A stretch of DNA of 64,000 nucleotides from Psychrobacter sp. Pi2-1 (GTDB lineage Bacteria > Pseudomonadota > Gammaproteobacteria > Pseudomonadales > Moraxellaceae): the NCBI RefSeq assembly GCF_904846645.1, contig NZ_CAJHBO010000003.1, positions 109,083 to 173,082 on the forward strand, written 5' to 3'. Position numbers and translations under genes: made by a program. The notes beneath the pieces were generated by a model that saw only the letters and a list, made by a program, of their open reading frames with translations, did no database searches and was not told the origin of the DNA. This document shows positions 25,857 through 34,694 of this stretch, one piece after another (position 1 is the stretch's first letter; the number at the start of each line of letters is the position of its first letter).

Positions 25857-26702
25857 TTACCGTTTAGCCAAAATGTGTAAGTAACGGCCAAGCCATTTGT
25901 ACGGCTCTAATTGTGAGTAGCGTAACTCCATTCTGATCACTGCATCTGGGTCGTTGTGACCGCCACGTTTGAGCGGTGCATAATCATGAAACACTCGTAG
26001 ACCACTGCTACGTACCGTCTGATAATCATGCGCTTTGAGCCAAGACTCAACTTCTTCTTTGGCCACGGGATGGTTGGGGGTTAGACTTTTCTTATTGTCT
26101 GCCTTATAGTTTGTATTATCGAGTAGATTAAAATTTCCCATGATAAGGTTACGATAATCAAAGCTTGCAGGATTATAGAAACAGACGGATAGCGCGCCAC
26201 CATCTATTAAGTGCTTATCAAAAAAGTCCATGACCGCCGATGGTTCTGCCAACCATTCAAGTAGCGCGTGCGACATAATCAAATCAAACTTCTCTGTCTG
26301 GGCCAGTTTTTCCTCAAGCGCTTGATAAGGGCAAACATACCAAGTGATGTCTAGCTTTTTATCAACTTTTTCTGCGCTCGCTTTTGCCTTCTCAAGCATA
26401 TTCGCTGATATGTCATTGATGACTACGCTATGACCTTGAGCAGCAAGTTCTATCGCAATTTGCGCAAGCCCTGCACCCACATCCAAGATACGTAAAGGTC
26501 GCCCAAGCGCCTCACTCATCTGTGAACTATATTCAAAAATATCACGGCGTAGTACAGCTAATCGAATCTCGCCTTTTAAACCACCATAGACCTTCTTTTC
26601 GAAATGATCGGCAATGGCATCGAAGCTACGATCAGTCCGTGTTTCTTCTGCTGGTATAGAAAGGTTTGAGTCAGGCTGGCTATCTTGATGTTTAATTGTC
26701 AT
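25857..26702 (-). CDS. cmoM: tRNA 5-carboxymethoxyuridine methyltransferase CmoM-like
   Basis: CmoM (formerly SmtA) methylates cmo5U34 to mcmo5U in certain tRNAs using SAM. The 281-aa protein follows E. coli CmoM closely in pattern: RSFDAIADHFEKKVYG-GLKG at the start, the SAM site LDVGAGLAQIA, MSHALLEWLAEP, SVCFYNPASFDYRNLIMGNF, and the end GRYLHILAKR. The first 25 residues are an extra polar tail. It is convergent with fbpC and has no operon partner except a small membrane protein just upstream. Confidence 0.87.
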   Translation of the reverse strand: MTIKHQDSQPDSNLSIPAEETRTDRSFDAIADHFEKKVYGGLKGEIRLAVLRRDIFEYSSQMSEALGRPLRILDVGAGLAQIAIELAAQGHSVVINDISANMLEKAKASAEKVDKKLDITWYVCPYQALEEKLAQTEKFDLIMSHALLEWLAEPSAVMDFFDKHLIDGGALSVCFYNPASFDYRNLIMGNFNLLDNTNYKADNKKSLTPNHPVAKEEVESWLKAHDYQTVRSSGLRVFHDYAPLKRGGHNDPDAVIRMELRYSQLEPYKWLGRYLHILAKR

Positions 26703-26757
26703 AGGTATTTAGATCAATAATTAAGAGGGTCAAATTAATAAAACTATTCAGTATTAA

Positions 26758-27039
26758 CTAGCGTTTCAGGCGTCTGTTAATTACCCATTTAAAAACGACC
26801 TTCGCTAATATAATAACGACAAATACCACGATAACAAACACCCACATACCGTTGCCTTGTAGATTCTCTTGATAGGCTTTTGACAAGTATGCTGATAAAG
26901 CCATAGCGACTAAAAGTGCTCCCCAACGGACATATGGGACAGCGCGATTGTTATGGTTAGGAAAGCTAGCAACATAATCGCTCGAAAAGCTGTATAGCAC
27001 CATTGCTAAAATCCAAACAATTGCAAGAATGATATCCAT
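26758..27039 (-). CDS. Small membrane protein of unknown function
   Basis: The 93-aa protein has three hydrophobic stretches (about 1-18, 34-51 and 60-83) and a basic C-terminus (KWVINRRLKR). No family is recognised. It lies 55 bp upstream of cmoM on the same strand and may share its transcript. Function unknown. Confidence 0.6.
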   Translation of the reverse strand: MDIILAIVWILAMVLYSFSSDYVASFPNHNNRAVPYVRWGALLVAMALSAYLSKAYQENLQGNGMWVFVIVVFVVIILAKVVFKWVINRRLKR

Positions 27040-27527
27040 AATAAAAGTAGCCTGTTAGGTCGTTATGTAAGTGCTATAAAAGATGAGGTAGTGTAGCGTT
27101 TAGAAATTTTTTGTCCAGTATCACTAAAAAAATAGCTGCATCAAAGTGGTTTAAATCATAATGTGCTCATTAAAATAATGTGATTTTGAAAGCTATTAGC
27201 TCATGGCAAAGCATTATGGTTATGAAAACAATATGACCATAAAAACAATCAGTTCACGTCAGAGCCTCAGTTCACTTCAAAGATAGTTGTAAGTGTTGTT
27301 GTATTGGCTAAATATTCTAAGCATCCTAGTTGTTTGGTCAATAGAGCTTATATGCAAACCACGTATGAGCTCTATGCTCAAGATTTTAGCGTTAAATTAA
27401 ATGTCATGTTGAGTTGTAGATAGAAATATAAGTATCCACTCAGTTAGTCAAAATAAATCTTGTAGAGCTGTGGCTAATGAGTATAGTATTTTTCTATTTA
27501 ATATCCATCAGATACGGAGAATAAATA
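27040..27527. other. Gene-free AT-rich stretch
   Basis: This 488-bp spacer lies between divergent small genes. It holds a hairpin with arms ATAGAGCTTAT (27341-27351) and ATGAGCTCTAT (27365-27375), complementary except for one G-U pair, without a T-tract. A loose direct repeat CAGTTCAC(G/T)TCA lies near 27250-27280. No coding frame is seen. Confidence 0.5.
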
Positions 27528-27707
27528 ATGAAATCAATCACCACAGCACTATTAGCTCTAGTATTTGCCTTCACATCTATCAATCAAGCCCAAGCTCGCA
27601 ACACGCTTTGTTCAGGTAAAATGGGCGGCGTATCACATTGCTCGGCAGAGGGTAAGTTCGTTTGTAAAAATGGCAAAATCAGCCAATCGAAAAAAACCTG
27701 CCATTAG
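27528..27707 (+). CDS. Small secreted four-cysteine protein (59 aa)
   Basis: An ATG with a GGAG Shine-Dalgarno (GATACGGAGAATAAATA) opens a 59-codon frame. Residues 1-23 form a classic signal peptide ending AQA. The mature 36 residues hold four Cys (28, 38, 46, 58) in a pattern CSGKMGGVSHC...GKFVCKNGKISQSKKTC, suggesting two disulfide bonds in the periplasm or outside. Similar short proteins with CSGKxGGVSHC occur in other Gammaproteobacteria as hypothetical proteins, to my knowledge without assigned function. A longer frame overlapping it at 27565-27753 is a shadow without a Shine-Dalgarno. Confidence 0.75.
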   Translation: MKSITTALLALVFAFTSINQAQARNTLCSGKMGGVSHCSAEGKFVCKNGKISQSKKTCH

Positions 27708-28011
27708 AATAAATTTAGTGTGTATCGGTAATTCAAAATACTACTGTGAATGAACCGTCTAGCTTGATTTTAATGGTACTCAGAACCCCCTAAATCAGCA
27801 AATTTGTGCTAAAATAGCTTCTTTAATTAAACATTGTTTTTAACAAAAACCGTATCACAATTTTCCTATTGTTTTGCACGTGTAGCAGTGTTTTTTATGG
27901 TGTGTATTTTGGTCATGACTGCCCATTTATGTGGCAATATTTTTATATGATCTATGGGAGCCATAAGCGATGTGTCAACGTTAGAAAAAAAATGTGAGTG
28001 AAGGAGTGTAT
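27708..28011. promoter_or_regulatory. gyrA upstream region
   Basis: About 300 bp without a gene lie ahead of gyrA. An extended -10 candidate, TGCTAAAAT, lies around 27806-27815, with no good -35. Transcription from it would leave a leader of about 190 nt. The GAAGGAG Shine-Dalgarno is immediately before the ATG at 28012. Confidence 0.35.
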
Positions 28012-30804
28012 ATGAGCGAATCGGTCAGTCCTATTGGCATCGTAGATGAACTAAAGCAGTCGTATTTGGATTATGCGATGAGCGTGATCGTCTCGCGTGC
28101 GCTGCCTGATGTGCGTGATGGGTTCAAACCTGTACACCGCCGCGTGATGTATGCCATGCACGTGCTATCAAACGATTATAATAAGCCGTACAAAAAATCA
28201 GCACGTGTGGTCGGTGATGTTATCGGTAAGTACCATCCACACGGCGATAGTGCTGTCTATGATGCCATCGTACGTATGGCGCAGGATTTCAGCTTGCGCT
28301 ACCCAATGGTTGATGGTCAAGGTAACTTTGGCTCGATCGATGATGATCCTCCGGCAGCGATGCGTTATACCGAAGTACGTATGACCAAACTGACCCACCA
28401 AATGCTCGCTGATTTGGACAAAGACACGGTCGATTGGGAAGACAACTATGACGGCTCTGAGCGCATGCCAAGCGTGATGCCAGCGCGTATTCCTAACCTA
28501 TTGGTCAATGGCGCGACGGGTATTGCCGTTGGTATGGCGACCAATATGGCTCCGCATAATTTGACCGAAGTGATTAATGCCTGCCTGGCCTATGCTGAAA
28601 ACCCACAAGTTTCAGCTGAAGAGCTGATGTCGCATATCTCAGGTCCTGATTTTCCTACGGGCGGTATTATCTATGGTCGCGCGGGCATTTTAGATGCTTA
28701 TCGTACGGGTAAAGGCCGTTTGCATATCCGTGGTCGCTATCATATCGAGCCGATGAGCAATACTGGGGTCAACCGCGATCGTGAGCGTATTGTATTTACC
28801 GAAGTACCTTATCAGGCTAACAAAGCCAAGCTGATCGAGCGTATCGCAGAGCTTGTCCGTGATAAAAAAATCGAAGGCATTAGCGAGATTCGTGATGAGT
28901 CTGATAAAGACGGTATGCGTATCGCTATTGACTTGCGTCGCGGTGAGACCGCTGAAGTTATTGTTAATAACCTATTTCTACAAACGCCACTAGAGTCTAG
29001 CTTTAGTATCAATATGGTGGCGCTAGATAATGGTCAGCCAAAACTATTGACCTTGCGTCAGCTTATCGCTGCATTTGTCCGTCATCGTCAAGAGGTAGTG
29101 ACACGCCGTACGATTTATGAATTGAACAAAGCCCGCGTTCGTGGTCATTTGCTAGAAGGTCTAACGGTCGCACTAGTCAATATCGATGAGATTATTGCGA
29201 CGATTAAAGCGTCAGCAAACCGTGGATTGGCACGCGAAAGCCTATTGAACAATACGTGGGGCTCAGGCAGTGTCGTTGCGATGCTTACAGCTGCTGGTAG
29301 TCAGTCAGTACGTCCTGAGTTTATCGATGGCGAAGATCCTAAAGCGCCGTTTGGTCTAATCGAAGGCGAAGAGCGTTATCGCTTGTCACTTGAGCAGGTC
29401 AATGCGATTTTAGATATGCAATTGCATCGTTTGACTGGTCTTGAGCAAGATAAATTGACCGAAGAATACCAAGACTTACTGCGTGAAATCGCACACTTAG
29501 AGTCTATTCTTGGCGACTTTGATAAGCTGATGGCGATTATCTCTAATGAGATGATCGAGATTCGTGATAACTTTGGTGATGAGCGCCGTACCGATATCAT
29601 CGATTCACGCATGGACTTTAGTCGCGAAGATCTTATCCCTGAGCAAACGGTCGTCATGACGGTATCGCGTACTGGTTACGCTAAGACTCAGCCGATTGAT
29701 GATTATGTCGCGCAAAAACGCGGCGGTAAAGGTAAGTCTGCTACCGCAATGAAAGAAGATGATGTAATCGATCATTTAGTCGTGACATCAACGCATTCGA
29801 CGGTACTGTGTTTCACTGATAGTGGACGTGTCTTTAGTCTACGTGGTTTTGAAGTGCCGATTGCTAGTCGCGGTGCTCGTGGTCGTCCATTGGTTAATCT
29901 AATTGGCCTAAATAGCGACGAAACCGTTACAACCATACTACCAATTCCAAAAATTGTGGAAGATACATCAGTAGTAAGTGAAGTATCAGAAGTAATCAAT
30001 GATGACGATTCGGTAGAAGATAGCAACCAAGCAGAGCCACCTTTTGTATTCTTTGCTACGGCCAACGGTACAGTGAAGCGGGTAGAGCTGAAGCAGTTTG
30101 CCAATATCAGATCGAACGGTTTGATTGCAGTTGGATTAGAAGACGGTGATAAATTGGTCAGCGCTCGTATTACTAATGGCAGCCAAGAAGTGATGTTGTT
30201 TGCTTCAAGTGGTAAAGCGATTCGTTTTGATGAAAATGATGCGCGTGCGATGGGTCGTACAGCTAAAGGCGTCCGCGGTATGCGTCTGGCTACTGACGAA
30301 TTTATCAAGTCATTAGTCGTTATCGAAGATGATGTACGTGAAATCTTGATTGCTTGTGAAAACGGCTTTGGTAAACGTACCTTCATCGATGAGTTCAATA
30401 CGCAAAATCGTGGCGGTGGCGGTGTGATCGCTATCAAGACCAGCGAGCGTAATGGTGCGTTAGTACGAGCGACCAAGGTTGACTCTACCGACGATATCAT
30501 TTTAATCTCTGATAAAGGTACGTTGGTTCGTACCCCAGTTGAGCATGTCGCTAGCTCTGGTCGTAATACACAAGGCGTAACATTGATTCGTCTGTCAAAA
30601 GATGAAAAACTGGTTGCCATGGCACGTGTTGAGCATGAAGAGAGCGATGATGAACTTATCGATGCCATGAGAGAAGACGGTACGTTTGACGTAGAAGGTC
30701 AGGAGCAGATAGATATTGATGCGACAACTGACAATACTGCAACTACTGACGTCGATGATGCGATTGATATTGCAAACGATCATAAACCAAGTGACAATCT
30801 ATAA
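28012..30804 (+). CDS. gyrA: DNA gyrase subunit A
   Basis: GyrA is the DNA-breaking and rejoining subunit of gyrase. The start at 28012 has a strong GAAGGAG box and gives the usual N-terminus. The catalytic Tyr is Tyr119 in [10 protein letters not shown]. The quinolone region [10 protein letters not shown] keeps Ser80 and Asp84 (the E. coli 83/87 equivalents), the wild-type, drug-sensitive residues. The GyrA box in the C-terminal beta-pinwheel reads QKRGGKG. An acidic insertion of about 30 residues (coded near 29955-30045) interrupts one pinwheel blade compared with E. coli. A long acidic Asp/Thr-rich tail ends the 930-aa protein. A terminator follows. Confidence 0.98.
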   Translation: MSESVSPIGIVDELKQSYLDYAMSVIVSRALPDVRDGFKPVHRRVMYAMHVLSNDYNKPYKKSARVVGDVIGKYHPHGDSAVYDAIVRMAQDFSLRYPMVDGQGNFGSIDDDPPAAMRYTEVRMTKLTHQMLADLDKDTVDWEDNYDGSERMPSVMPARIPNLLVNGATGIAVGMATNMAPHNLTEVINACLAYAENPQVSAEELMSHISGPDFPTGGIIYGRAGILDAYRTGKGRLHIRGRYHIEPMSNTGVNRDRERIVFTEVPYQANKAKLIERIAELVRDKKIEGISEIRDESDKDGMRIAIDLRRGETAEVIVNNLFLQTPLESSFSINMVALDNGQPKLLTLRQLIAAFVRHRQEVVTRRTIYELNKARVRGHLLEGLTVALVNIDEIIATIKASANRGLARESLLNNTWGSGSVVAMLTAAGSQSVRPEFIDGEDPKAPFGLIEGEERYRLSLEQVNAILDMQLHRLTGLEQDKLTEEYQDLLREIAHLESILGDFDKLMAIISNEMIEIRDNFGDERRTDIIDSRMDFSREDLIPEQTVVMTVSRTGYAKTQPIDDYVAQKRGGKGKSATAMKEDDVIDHLVVTSTHSTVLCFTDSGRVFSLRGFEVPIASRGARGRPLVNLIGLNSDETVTTILPIPKIVEDTSVVSEVSEVINDDDSVEDSNQAEPPFVFFATANGTVKRVELKQFANIRSNGLIAVGLEDGDKLVSARITNGSQEVMLFASSGKAIRFDENDARAMGRTAKGVRGMRLATDEFIKSLVVIEDDVREILIACENGFGKRTFIDEFNTQNRGGGGVIAIKTSERNGALVRATKVDSTDDIILISDKGTLVRTPVEHVASSGRNTQGVTLIRLSKDEKLVAMARVEHEESDDELIDAMREDGTFDVEGQEQIDIDATTDNTATTDVDDAIDIANDHKPSDNL

Positions 30805-30885
30805 TAGACTCACTATGCATAAGACGATGACGAGTAATAGTCTTGGTAATTAGCTTTTGAGTCTAGTCTCTTAGCATTTTTCTAG

Positions 30886-30927
30886 AAAAAAGCCTCTGAC
30901 GTTATCGTCGGAGGCTTTTGTTTTTTT
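30886..30927 (+). terminator. Terminator after gyrA
   Basis: The 10-bp stem GCCTCTGACG/CGTCGGAGGC has one G-T pair and a TTAT loop, followed by TTTTGTTTTTTT. It is nearly the same as the hairpin at 32209-32248. Confidence 0.92.
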
Positions 30928-30981
30928 AACTCTCATTTTTTCAATATTGTAAATAAGGTTCTATTTTTTAAGGCTGTTGTT

Positions 30982-32052
30982 ATGCTTACGACCAATCAAA
31001 CTTTTCAGGGAACGGTTGCTTCGGTATCATCGAGCTTTTTATTCTCGATGATGTTTTTGTTTGGACTGTTTATGCTGCCCTTAACAGGGACGCAGGTAGC
31101 ATCATGGCGTGTGCTCATGATGTTGCTCAGTTTGGTGATATTGGTCAGTTTGACTAAGCAGTGGCAACGTGTTTTTGATTATATAAAGACACTAAAGACA
31201 CCAAAAGAATGGCTAATATTTATACTACCTGCGCCAATCCTAGGTGGACAGATTTGGTTGTTTATGTGGGCGCCGGTCAATGGGTTTGGTCTCGATGTCA
31301 CGTTGGGTTATTTCTTATTGCCGCTAGTGATGATTGTGCTTGGTCGATTCTTTTACCATGAGCACATGAGTACTTTGCAGTATGTGGCGGCGATATTTGC
31401 AGCGTTAGGTATTGGCTATGATGTGTTTCAATATGGTTCGGTGTCTTGGGTGACGCTGTTTGTGTGTCTGGGTTATCCGCCGTATTATCTACTTCGGCGT
31501 ACCCTCTCTGTACCACCCATTACAGGCTTACTGTTTGATTTGGCATTATTGACACCCGTGGTGCTCATCGTACTCTACATGACAGGTGGTTTTAGTGTGG
31601 CAGCACAGAACATAAAATTTTGGTATCTACTGCCGCTGCTGGGTGCTTTTAGTGCGATGGCAATGTCACTGACGATGGTCGCGAGTAGTAAGTTGCCAGT
31701 GTCACTATTTGGTGCACTAAGCTATATAGAGCCGATGCTATTGTTTGTGTTGTCCATTACGGTTTTGAGCCAAAGCCTTGAAGAAGGTGGTTCGCTCTTT
31801 ATGTACGGTATGATTACGCTTGCACTAGTGGTCATGATGGCTGATAGTGTGGCAGGGTATCTGGCTCGTCGCCGAGATGATCATCTTCATGGATATAGAG
31901 AGCCGCAGGTAGGAGGCTTCCCGCCACGTCGTCATTTTATCAATCAGCGTATCGATGGCGTACTAAAAGCCCATCGTTTTCGCAAGATTCGTCACTACCA
32001 AAAAAAGATGAATAAGATACAGCAAAAAATCGAAAAACTTGATGCAAAATAA
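30982..32052 (+). CDS. EamA/RarD-like permease, copy 1
   Basis: This 356-aa integral membrane protein has about ten hydrophobic helices and resembles the RarD branch of the EamA (drug/metabolite transporter) superfamily. Characteristic parts are WRVLMMLLSL near helix 2, PVNGFGLDVTLGYFLLPL, and SLTMVASSKLPVSLFGALSYIEP-type sequence in the second half. A basic tail of about 70 residues (RRDDHLHGYREPQVGGFPPRRHF) extends into the cytoplasm and is longer than in RarD. Substrate unknown. It is followed 240 bp later by a paralogue of exactly the same length. Confidence 0.85.
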   Translation: MLTTNQTFQGTVASVSSSFLFSMMFLFGLFMLPLTGTQVASWRVLMMLLSLVILVSLTKQWQRVFDYIKTLKTPKEWLIFILPAPILGGQIWLFMWAPVNGFGLDVTLGYFLLPLVMIVLGRFFYHEHMSTLQYVAAIFAALGIGYDVFQYGSVSWVTLFVCLGYPPYYLLRRTLSVPPITGLLFDLALLTPVVLIVLYMTGGFSVAAQNIKFWYLLPLLGAFSAMAMSLTMVASSKLPVSLFGALSYIEPMLLFVLSITVLSQSLEEGGSLFMYGMITLALVVMMADSVAGYLARRRDDHLHGYREPQVGGFPPRRHFINQRIDGVLKAHRFRKIRHYQKKMNKIQQKIEKLDAK

Positions 32053-32208
32053 TCATTTATCTGCATTAAATTTACTCAATGTAGAAGTTAATCTACTAGA
32101 TGCATGCTGGCATTGCTTATCTATTCTGACTTTGACATAATGCGCCCCATGATGTAAGCCTAATACATCAAAAGCGTTCAACTTAGATTGCGCGACGACC
32201 TTATATGC

Positions 32209-32248
32209 AAAAGCCTCAGACGTTCTCGTCTGAGGCTTTTGTTTTTTT
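32209..32248 (+). terminator. Terminator between the two transporter copies
   Basis: The perfect 10-bp stem GCCTCAGACG/CGTCTGAGGC has a TTCT loop and TTTTGTTTTTTTT behind it. It is a near-copy of the gyrA terminator and sits the same distance ahead of the downstream permease. Confidence 0.92.
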
Positions 32249-32292
32249 TAAAAATTGCCAAGGATGTGCCCCAATCTCTAAAGGCTGTTGTG

Positions 32293-33363
32293 ATGTTGAC
32301 TACTAACCAAACCTCGCAGGGTACGATCACTGCGGTGGCTGCAAACTTTTTATACTCTTTGCTGTTCTTATTTGGTTTGCTACTGCAACCCTTATCAGGT
32401 ACGCAAGTCGCTTCGTGGCGCGTGTTGACAATGTTTTTTAGTCTAGTACTGCTGGTCAGCGTACTAAAGCAATGGCAGCACATTTTTGATTATCTAAAAA
32501 CCTTAAAAAACGCAAAAGAGTGGCTGTTGTTTATATTACCCACTCCGATTTTGGGTGCGCAGATCTGGATGTTTACGTGGGCGCCAGTCAATGGTTTGGG
32601 GCTTGAGGTGACATTGGGTTACTTTTTATACCCAATGATCATGATCGTGATTGGACGCTTCTTTTATAATGAAAACATGAGCCTACTACAGTGGGTGGCT
32701 ATTATATGCGCAGGCCTCGGTATCGCTTACGATATCTTTGCATATGGTGCAATCTCTTGGGCGACGTTGTTTGTGTGTTTGGGTTATCCGCCATACTATC
32801 TATTGCGTCGCAAACTGGCTGTACCGCCTATTACTGGTTTGATCTCTGATCTTGTATTGCTGCTGCCAGTCGTACTGATTGTGCTGTATATGAATGGTGG
32901 TTTTGAGATGGCAATCACCAACCATAAGCTTTGGTACCTGCTGCCATTATTAGGCATCATTAGCACGGCAGCGATGTCACTGACGATGGTCGCGAGTCAA
33001 AAGCTACCTGTCTCGCTGTTTGGGACTTTATGCTACCTTGAGCCAGTATTTTTATTTATATTCTCGATTGCAATTTTGGACCGTAACTTACACGAAGGCG
33101 GTTCTATCCTGATGTATAGCATGATTTTTGTCGCATTGCTTATTATGATTGCGGATAGTGCCCTTGGCTATCTGGCGCGCAAACGTGACAATCGCTTACA
33201 CGGTTACAATGAGCCACAAGTGGGTAGTTTTCCGCCGCGTCGTCGTCTCAAAAACCGCCGTATCAAAGGCGTGCTGATTGCGCATCGATTCCGTCAAATT
33301 AAAAAGTATCAGCAAAAAATAGATAAGATGACGCGCAAGATTGAAGCGCTAAATTTATCATAA
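32293..33363 (+). CDS. EamA/RarD-like permease, copy 2
   Basis: This paralogue of the preceding gene has the same 356-aa length and aligns without obvious gaps. Both begin MLTTNQT-QGT and share LSGTQVASWRVL-type segments, GLGYFL-type loops, VCLGYPPYYLLRR and the basic tail GYNEPQVGSFPPRRR. Start 32293 is chosen by that match. An in-frame ATG 105 bp upstream would read straight through the terminator hairpin and is rejected. AAGGCTGTTGT precedes both starts. Tandem duplication is the simple explanation. Substrate unknown. Confidence 0.85.
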   Translation: MLTTNQTSQGTITAVAANFLYSLLFLFGLLLQPLSGTQVASWRVLTMFFSLVLLVSVLKQWQHIFDYLKTLKNAKEWLLFILPTPILGAQIWMFTWAPVNGLGLEVTLGYFLYPMIMIVIGRFFYNENMSLLQWVAIICAGLGIAYDIFAYGAISWATLFVCLGYPPYYLLRRKLAVPPITGLISDLVLLLPVVLIVLYMNGGFEMAITNHKLWYLLPLLGIISTAAMSLTMVASQKLPVSLFGTLCYLEPVFLFIFSIAILDRNLHEGGSILMYSMIFVALLIMIADSALGYLARKRDNRLHGYNEPQVGSFPPRRRLKNRRIKGVLIAHRFRQIKKYQQKIDKMTRKIEALNLS

Positions 33364-33516
33364 TGCTAATGAGTGTAGCGCCATAGTCGTTAATACAGCT
33401 GACTTGGCAGGCGATATTTTTTGCCATTACTCTACAAACTTGCTGTGTCAAAGGGGATTAAATTACGCTATTATCGAGGAAGATGCTGCTGCGCTTAATT
33501 AAGAGCGTTGCATCAG

Positions 33517-33567
33517 GTTTAAGAGATTATGTTTAAGAGGCTGTCTCTAAGAACGTATCTCTTAAAC
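33517..33567. repeat. Inverted repeat upstream of the GST gene
   Basis: The arms GTTTAAGAGAT (33517-33527) and ATCTCTTAAAC (33557-33567) are exact complements around 29 nt. The loop contains a second TTTAAGAG and an AGAG/CTCT pair. It starts 90 bp ahead of the GST start codon and might be an operator or a leader structure. Confidence 0.5.
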
Positions 33568-33606
33568 TTAGGGCTGACCCAAAACAATATATGACTAGGA
33601 CGGTTT

Positions 33607-34275
33607 ATGTTACATCTTCATCATTTAGAAAACTCACGCTCGTTTCGTATCATTTGGCTATTAGAAGAGCTAAACGCTGATTATCAATTGACTTGCTATG
33701 AGCGCAATAAAGCATACCGCGCCCCTGATAGTCTAAAAAAAGTGCATCCAATCGGTAGTGCGCCAATGCTAGAAGTAGACGATCGCGTATTGCTTGAATC
33801 AGGATTCATTATTGAGTATTTGATTAAGCACTATGACAAAGAAAAACAGTTCAAGCCTGACGATAGCAATGAAGCGGCGTGGGAAGCCTATACGTTTTGG
33901 CTGCATTTTGCAGAAGCCTCGTTGATGCCGTTGTTGGTTATGCGTCTGGTATTTACAAAGGTTGTGAGTCAATCGCCTATGCTGGTCAAACCTATTAGCA
34001 AAAAAATCCAAGGTCAGGTCGAAAAGAACATGATCGGAAATGGTTTGGACAAAATGCTGAACATGATGGAACAACATTTGAGCAAAAATCATTGGTTTGC
34101 AGGTAGTGAGTTTAGTGCCGCTGATATTCAGATGCACCTTGCGGTTGTAGGCGCAAATGCGGGCACAGGTCTCAATAAGAGCAAATATGCCAATATCTTA
34201 ACGTGGTTGCAGCGCTGTGAAGAACGAGATGCCTTTAAGCGCGCCGAAGAAAAAGGCGGTCGTCTTAATTTTTAG
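33607..34275 (+). CDS. Glutathione S-transferase family protein
   Basis: The 222-aa cytosolic protein has an N-terminal thioredoxin-fold GST domain (LHHLENSRSFRIIWLLEELN, then VHPIGSAPMLEVDDRVLLESGFIIEYL, holding the cis-Pro and the glutathione-binding Glu-Ser) and a helical C-terminal domain with FSAADIQMHLAV, the usual N-capping box. Ser10 or Ser12 in the ENSRSF segment may be the catalytic residue. Substrate unknown. It stands alone, with a terminator downstream. Confidence 0.9.
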   Translation: MLHLHHLENSRSFRIIWLLEELNADYQLTCYERNKAYRAPDSLKKVHPIGSAPMLEVDDRVLLESGFIIEYLIKHYDKEKQFKPDDSNEAAWEAYTFWLHFAEASLMPLLVMRLVFTKVVSQSPMLVKPISKKIQGQVEKNMIGNGLDKMLNMMEQHLSKNHWFAGSEFSAADIQMHLAVVGANAGTGLNKSKYANILTWLQRCEERDAFKRAEEKGGRLNF

Positions 34276-34341
34276 ATGATGCTGGTATGACCAATAAACA
34301 CTGCTCAGTACTTGGCTTATTACTCGAGTGGATATTTAGAT

Positions 34342-34377
34342 AAAAGGTTTTGTTTATTTTTAAGCAAAGCCTTTTTT
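34342..34377 (+). terminator. Terminator after the GST gene
   Basis: AAAAGGTTTTG pairs with CAAAGCCTTTT with one G-T pair and a loop of about 12 nt, and T6 follows. Confidence 0.8.
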
Positions 34378-34464
34378 AGGATAAAATAATGACAGATTCC
34401 AATAGACCGAATCATACAGATCTAACTAAAAATATCAAACCCAACCAGCCATTAGGAACAGAAT

Positions 34465-34662
34465 ATGCAAGATAGACAAGCTATCGATAGCCAACAGGTA
34501 TCTATCAAGGCATGGTCCCAAAAGCTACTGGTTGTCATCCTATGTGCCGCCAGTTTTTATGGTGGTTGGAAGTCTTATGAGTCCAACATGGTCAATGAAT
34601 GCACGGCTAATGGGGGGCAAATGATTGAGGCTCAACGAACCATGATATGTCAGCGGTCATAA
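34465..34662 (+). CDS. Small single-pass membrane protein (65 aa)
   Basis: It opens with an AGGAAC box 7 nt before the ATG. One hydrophobic helix lies at about residues 21-37 (KLLVVILCAASFYGGW), followed by a short outer part with two Cys (NECTANGG and MICQRS) that may pair. No family recognised. The stop lies 32 bp before ribonuclease Z, so they may be cotranscribed. Confidence 0.6.
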   Translation: MQDRQAIDSQQVSIKAWSQKLLVVILCAASFYGGWKSYESNMVNECTANGGQMIEAQRTMICQRS

Positions 34663-34694
34663 TAAATACCTCTGATAAATAAAAGGCATCATCT

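Noticed and set aside
27565..27753. 62-codon plus-strand frame
   Set aside because: It overlaps the 59-aa secreted protein in another frame, lacks a Shine-Dalgarno and shows no family pattern.
28240..28270. Possible quinolone-resistance changes in GyrA
   Set aside because: The Ser and Asp at the two main resistance positions are the sensitive forms.
29772..30668. 298-codon open frame on the minus strand inside gyrA
   Set aside because: It is antisense to a well-conserved gene, has Ser/Thr/Arg-rich composition typical of a shadow frame, no Shine-Dalgarno and no domain.
32188..32292. N-terminal extension of the second permease from an upstream ATG
   Set aside because: It would translate across the terminator hairpin and has no counterpart in the first copy, which starts at the matching ATG.
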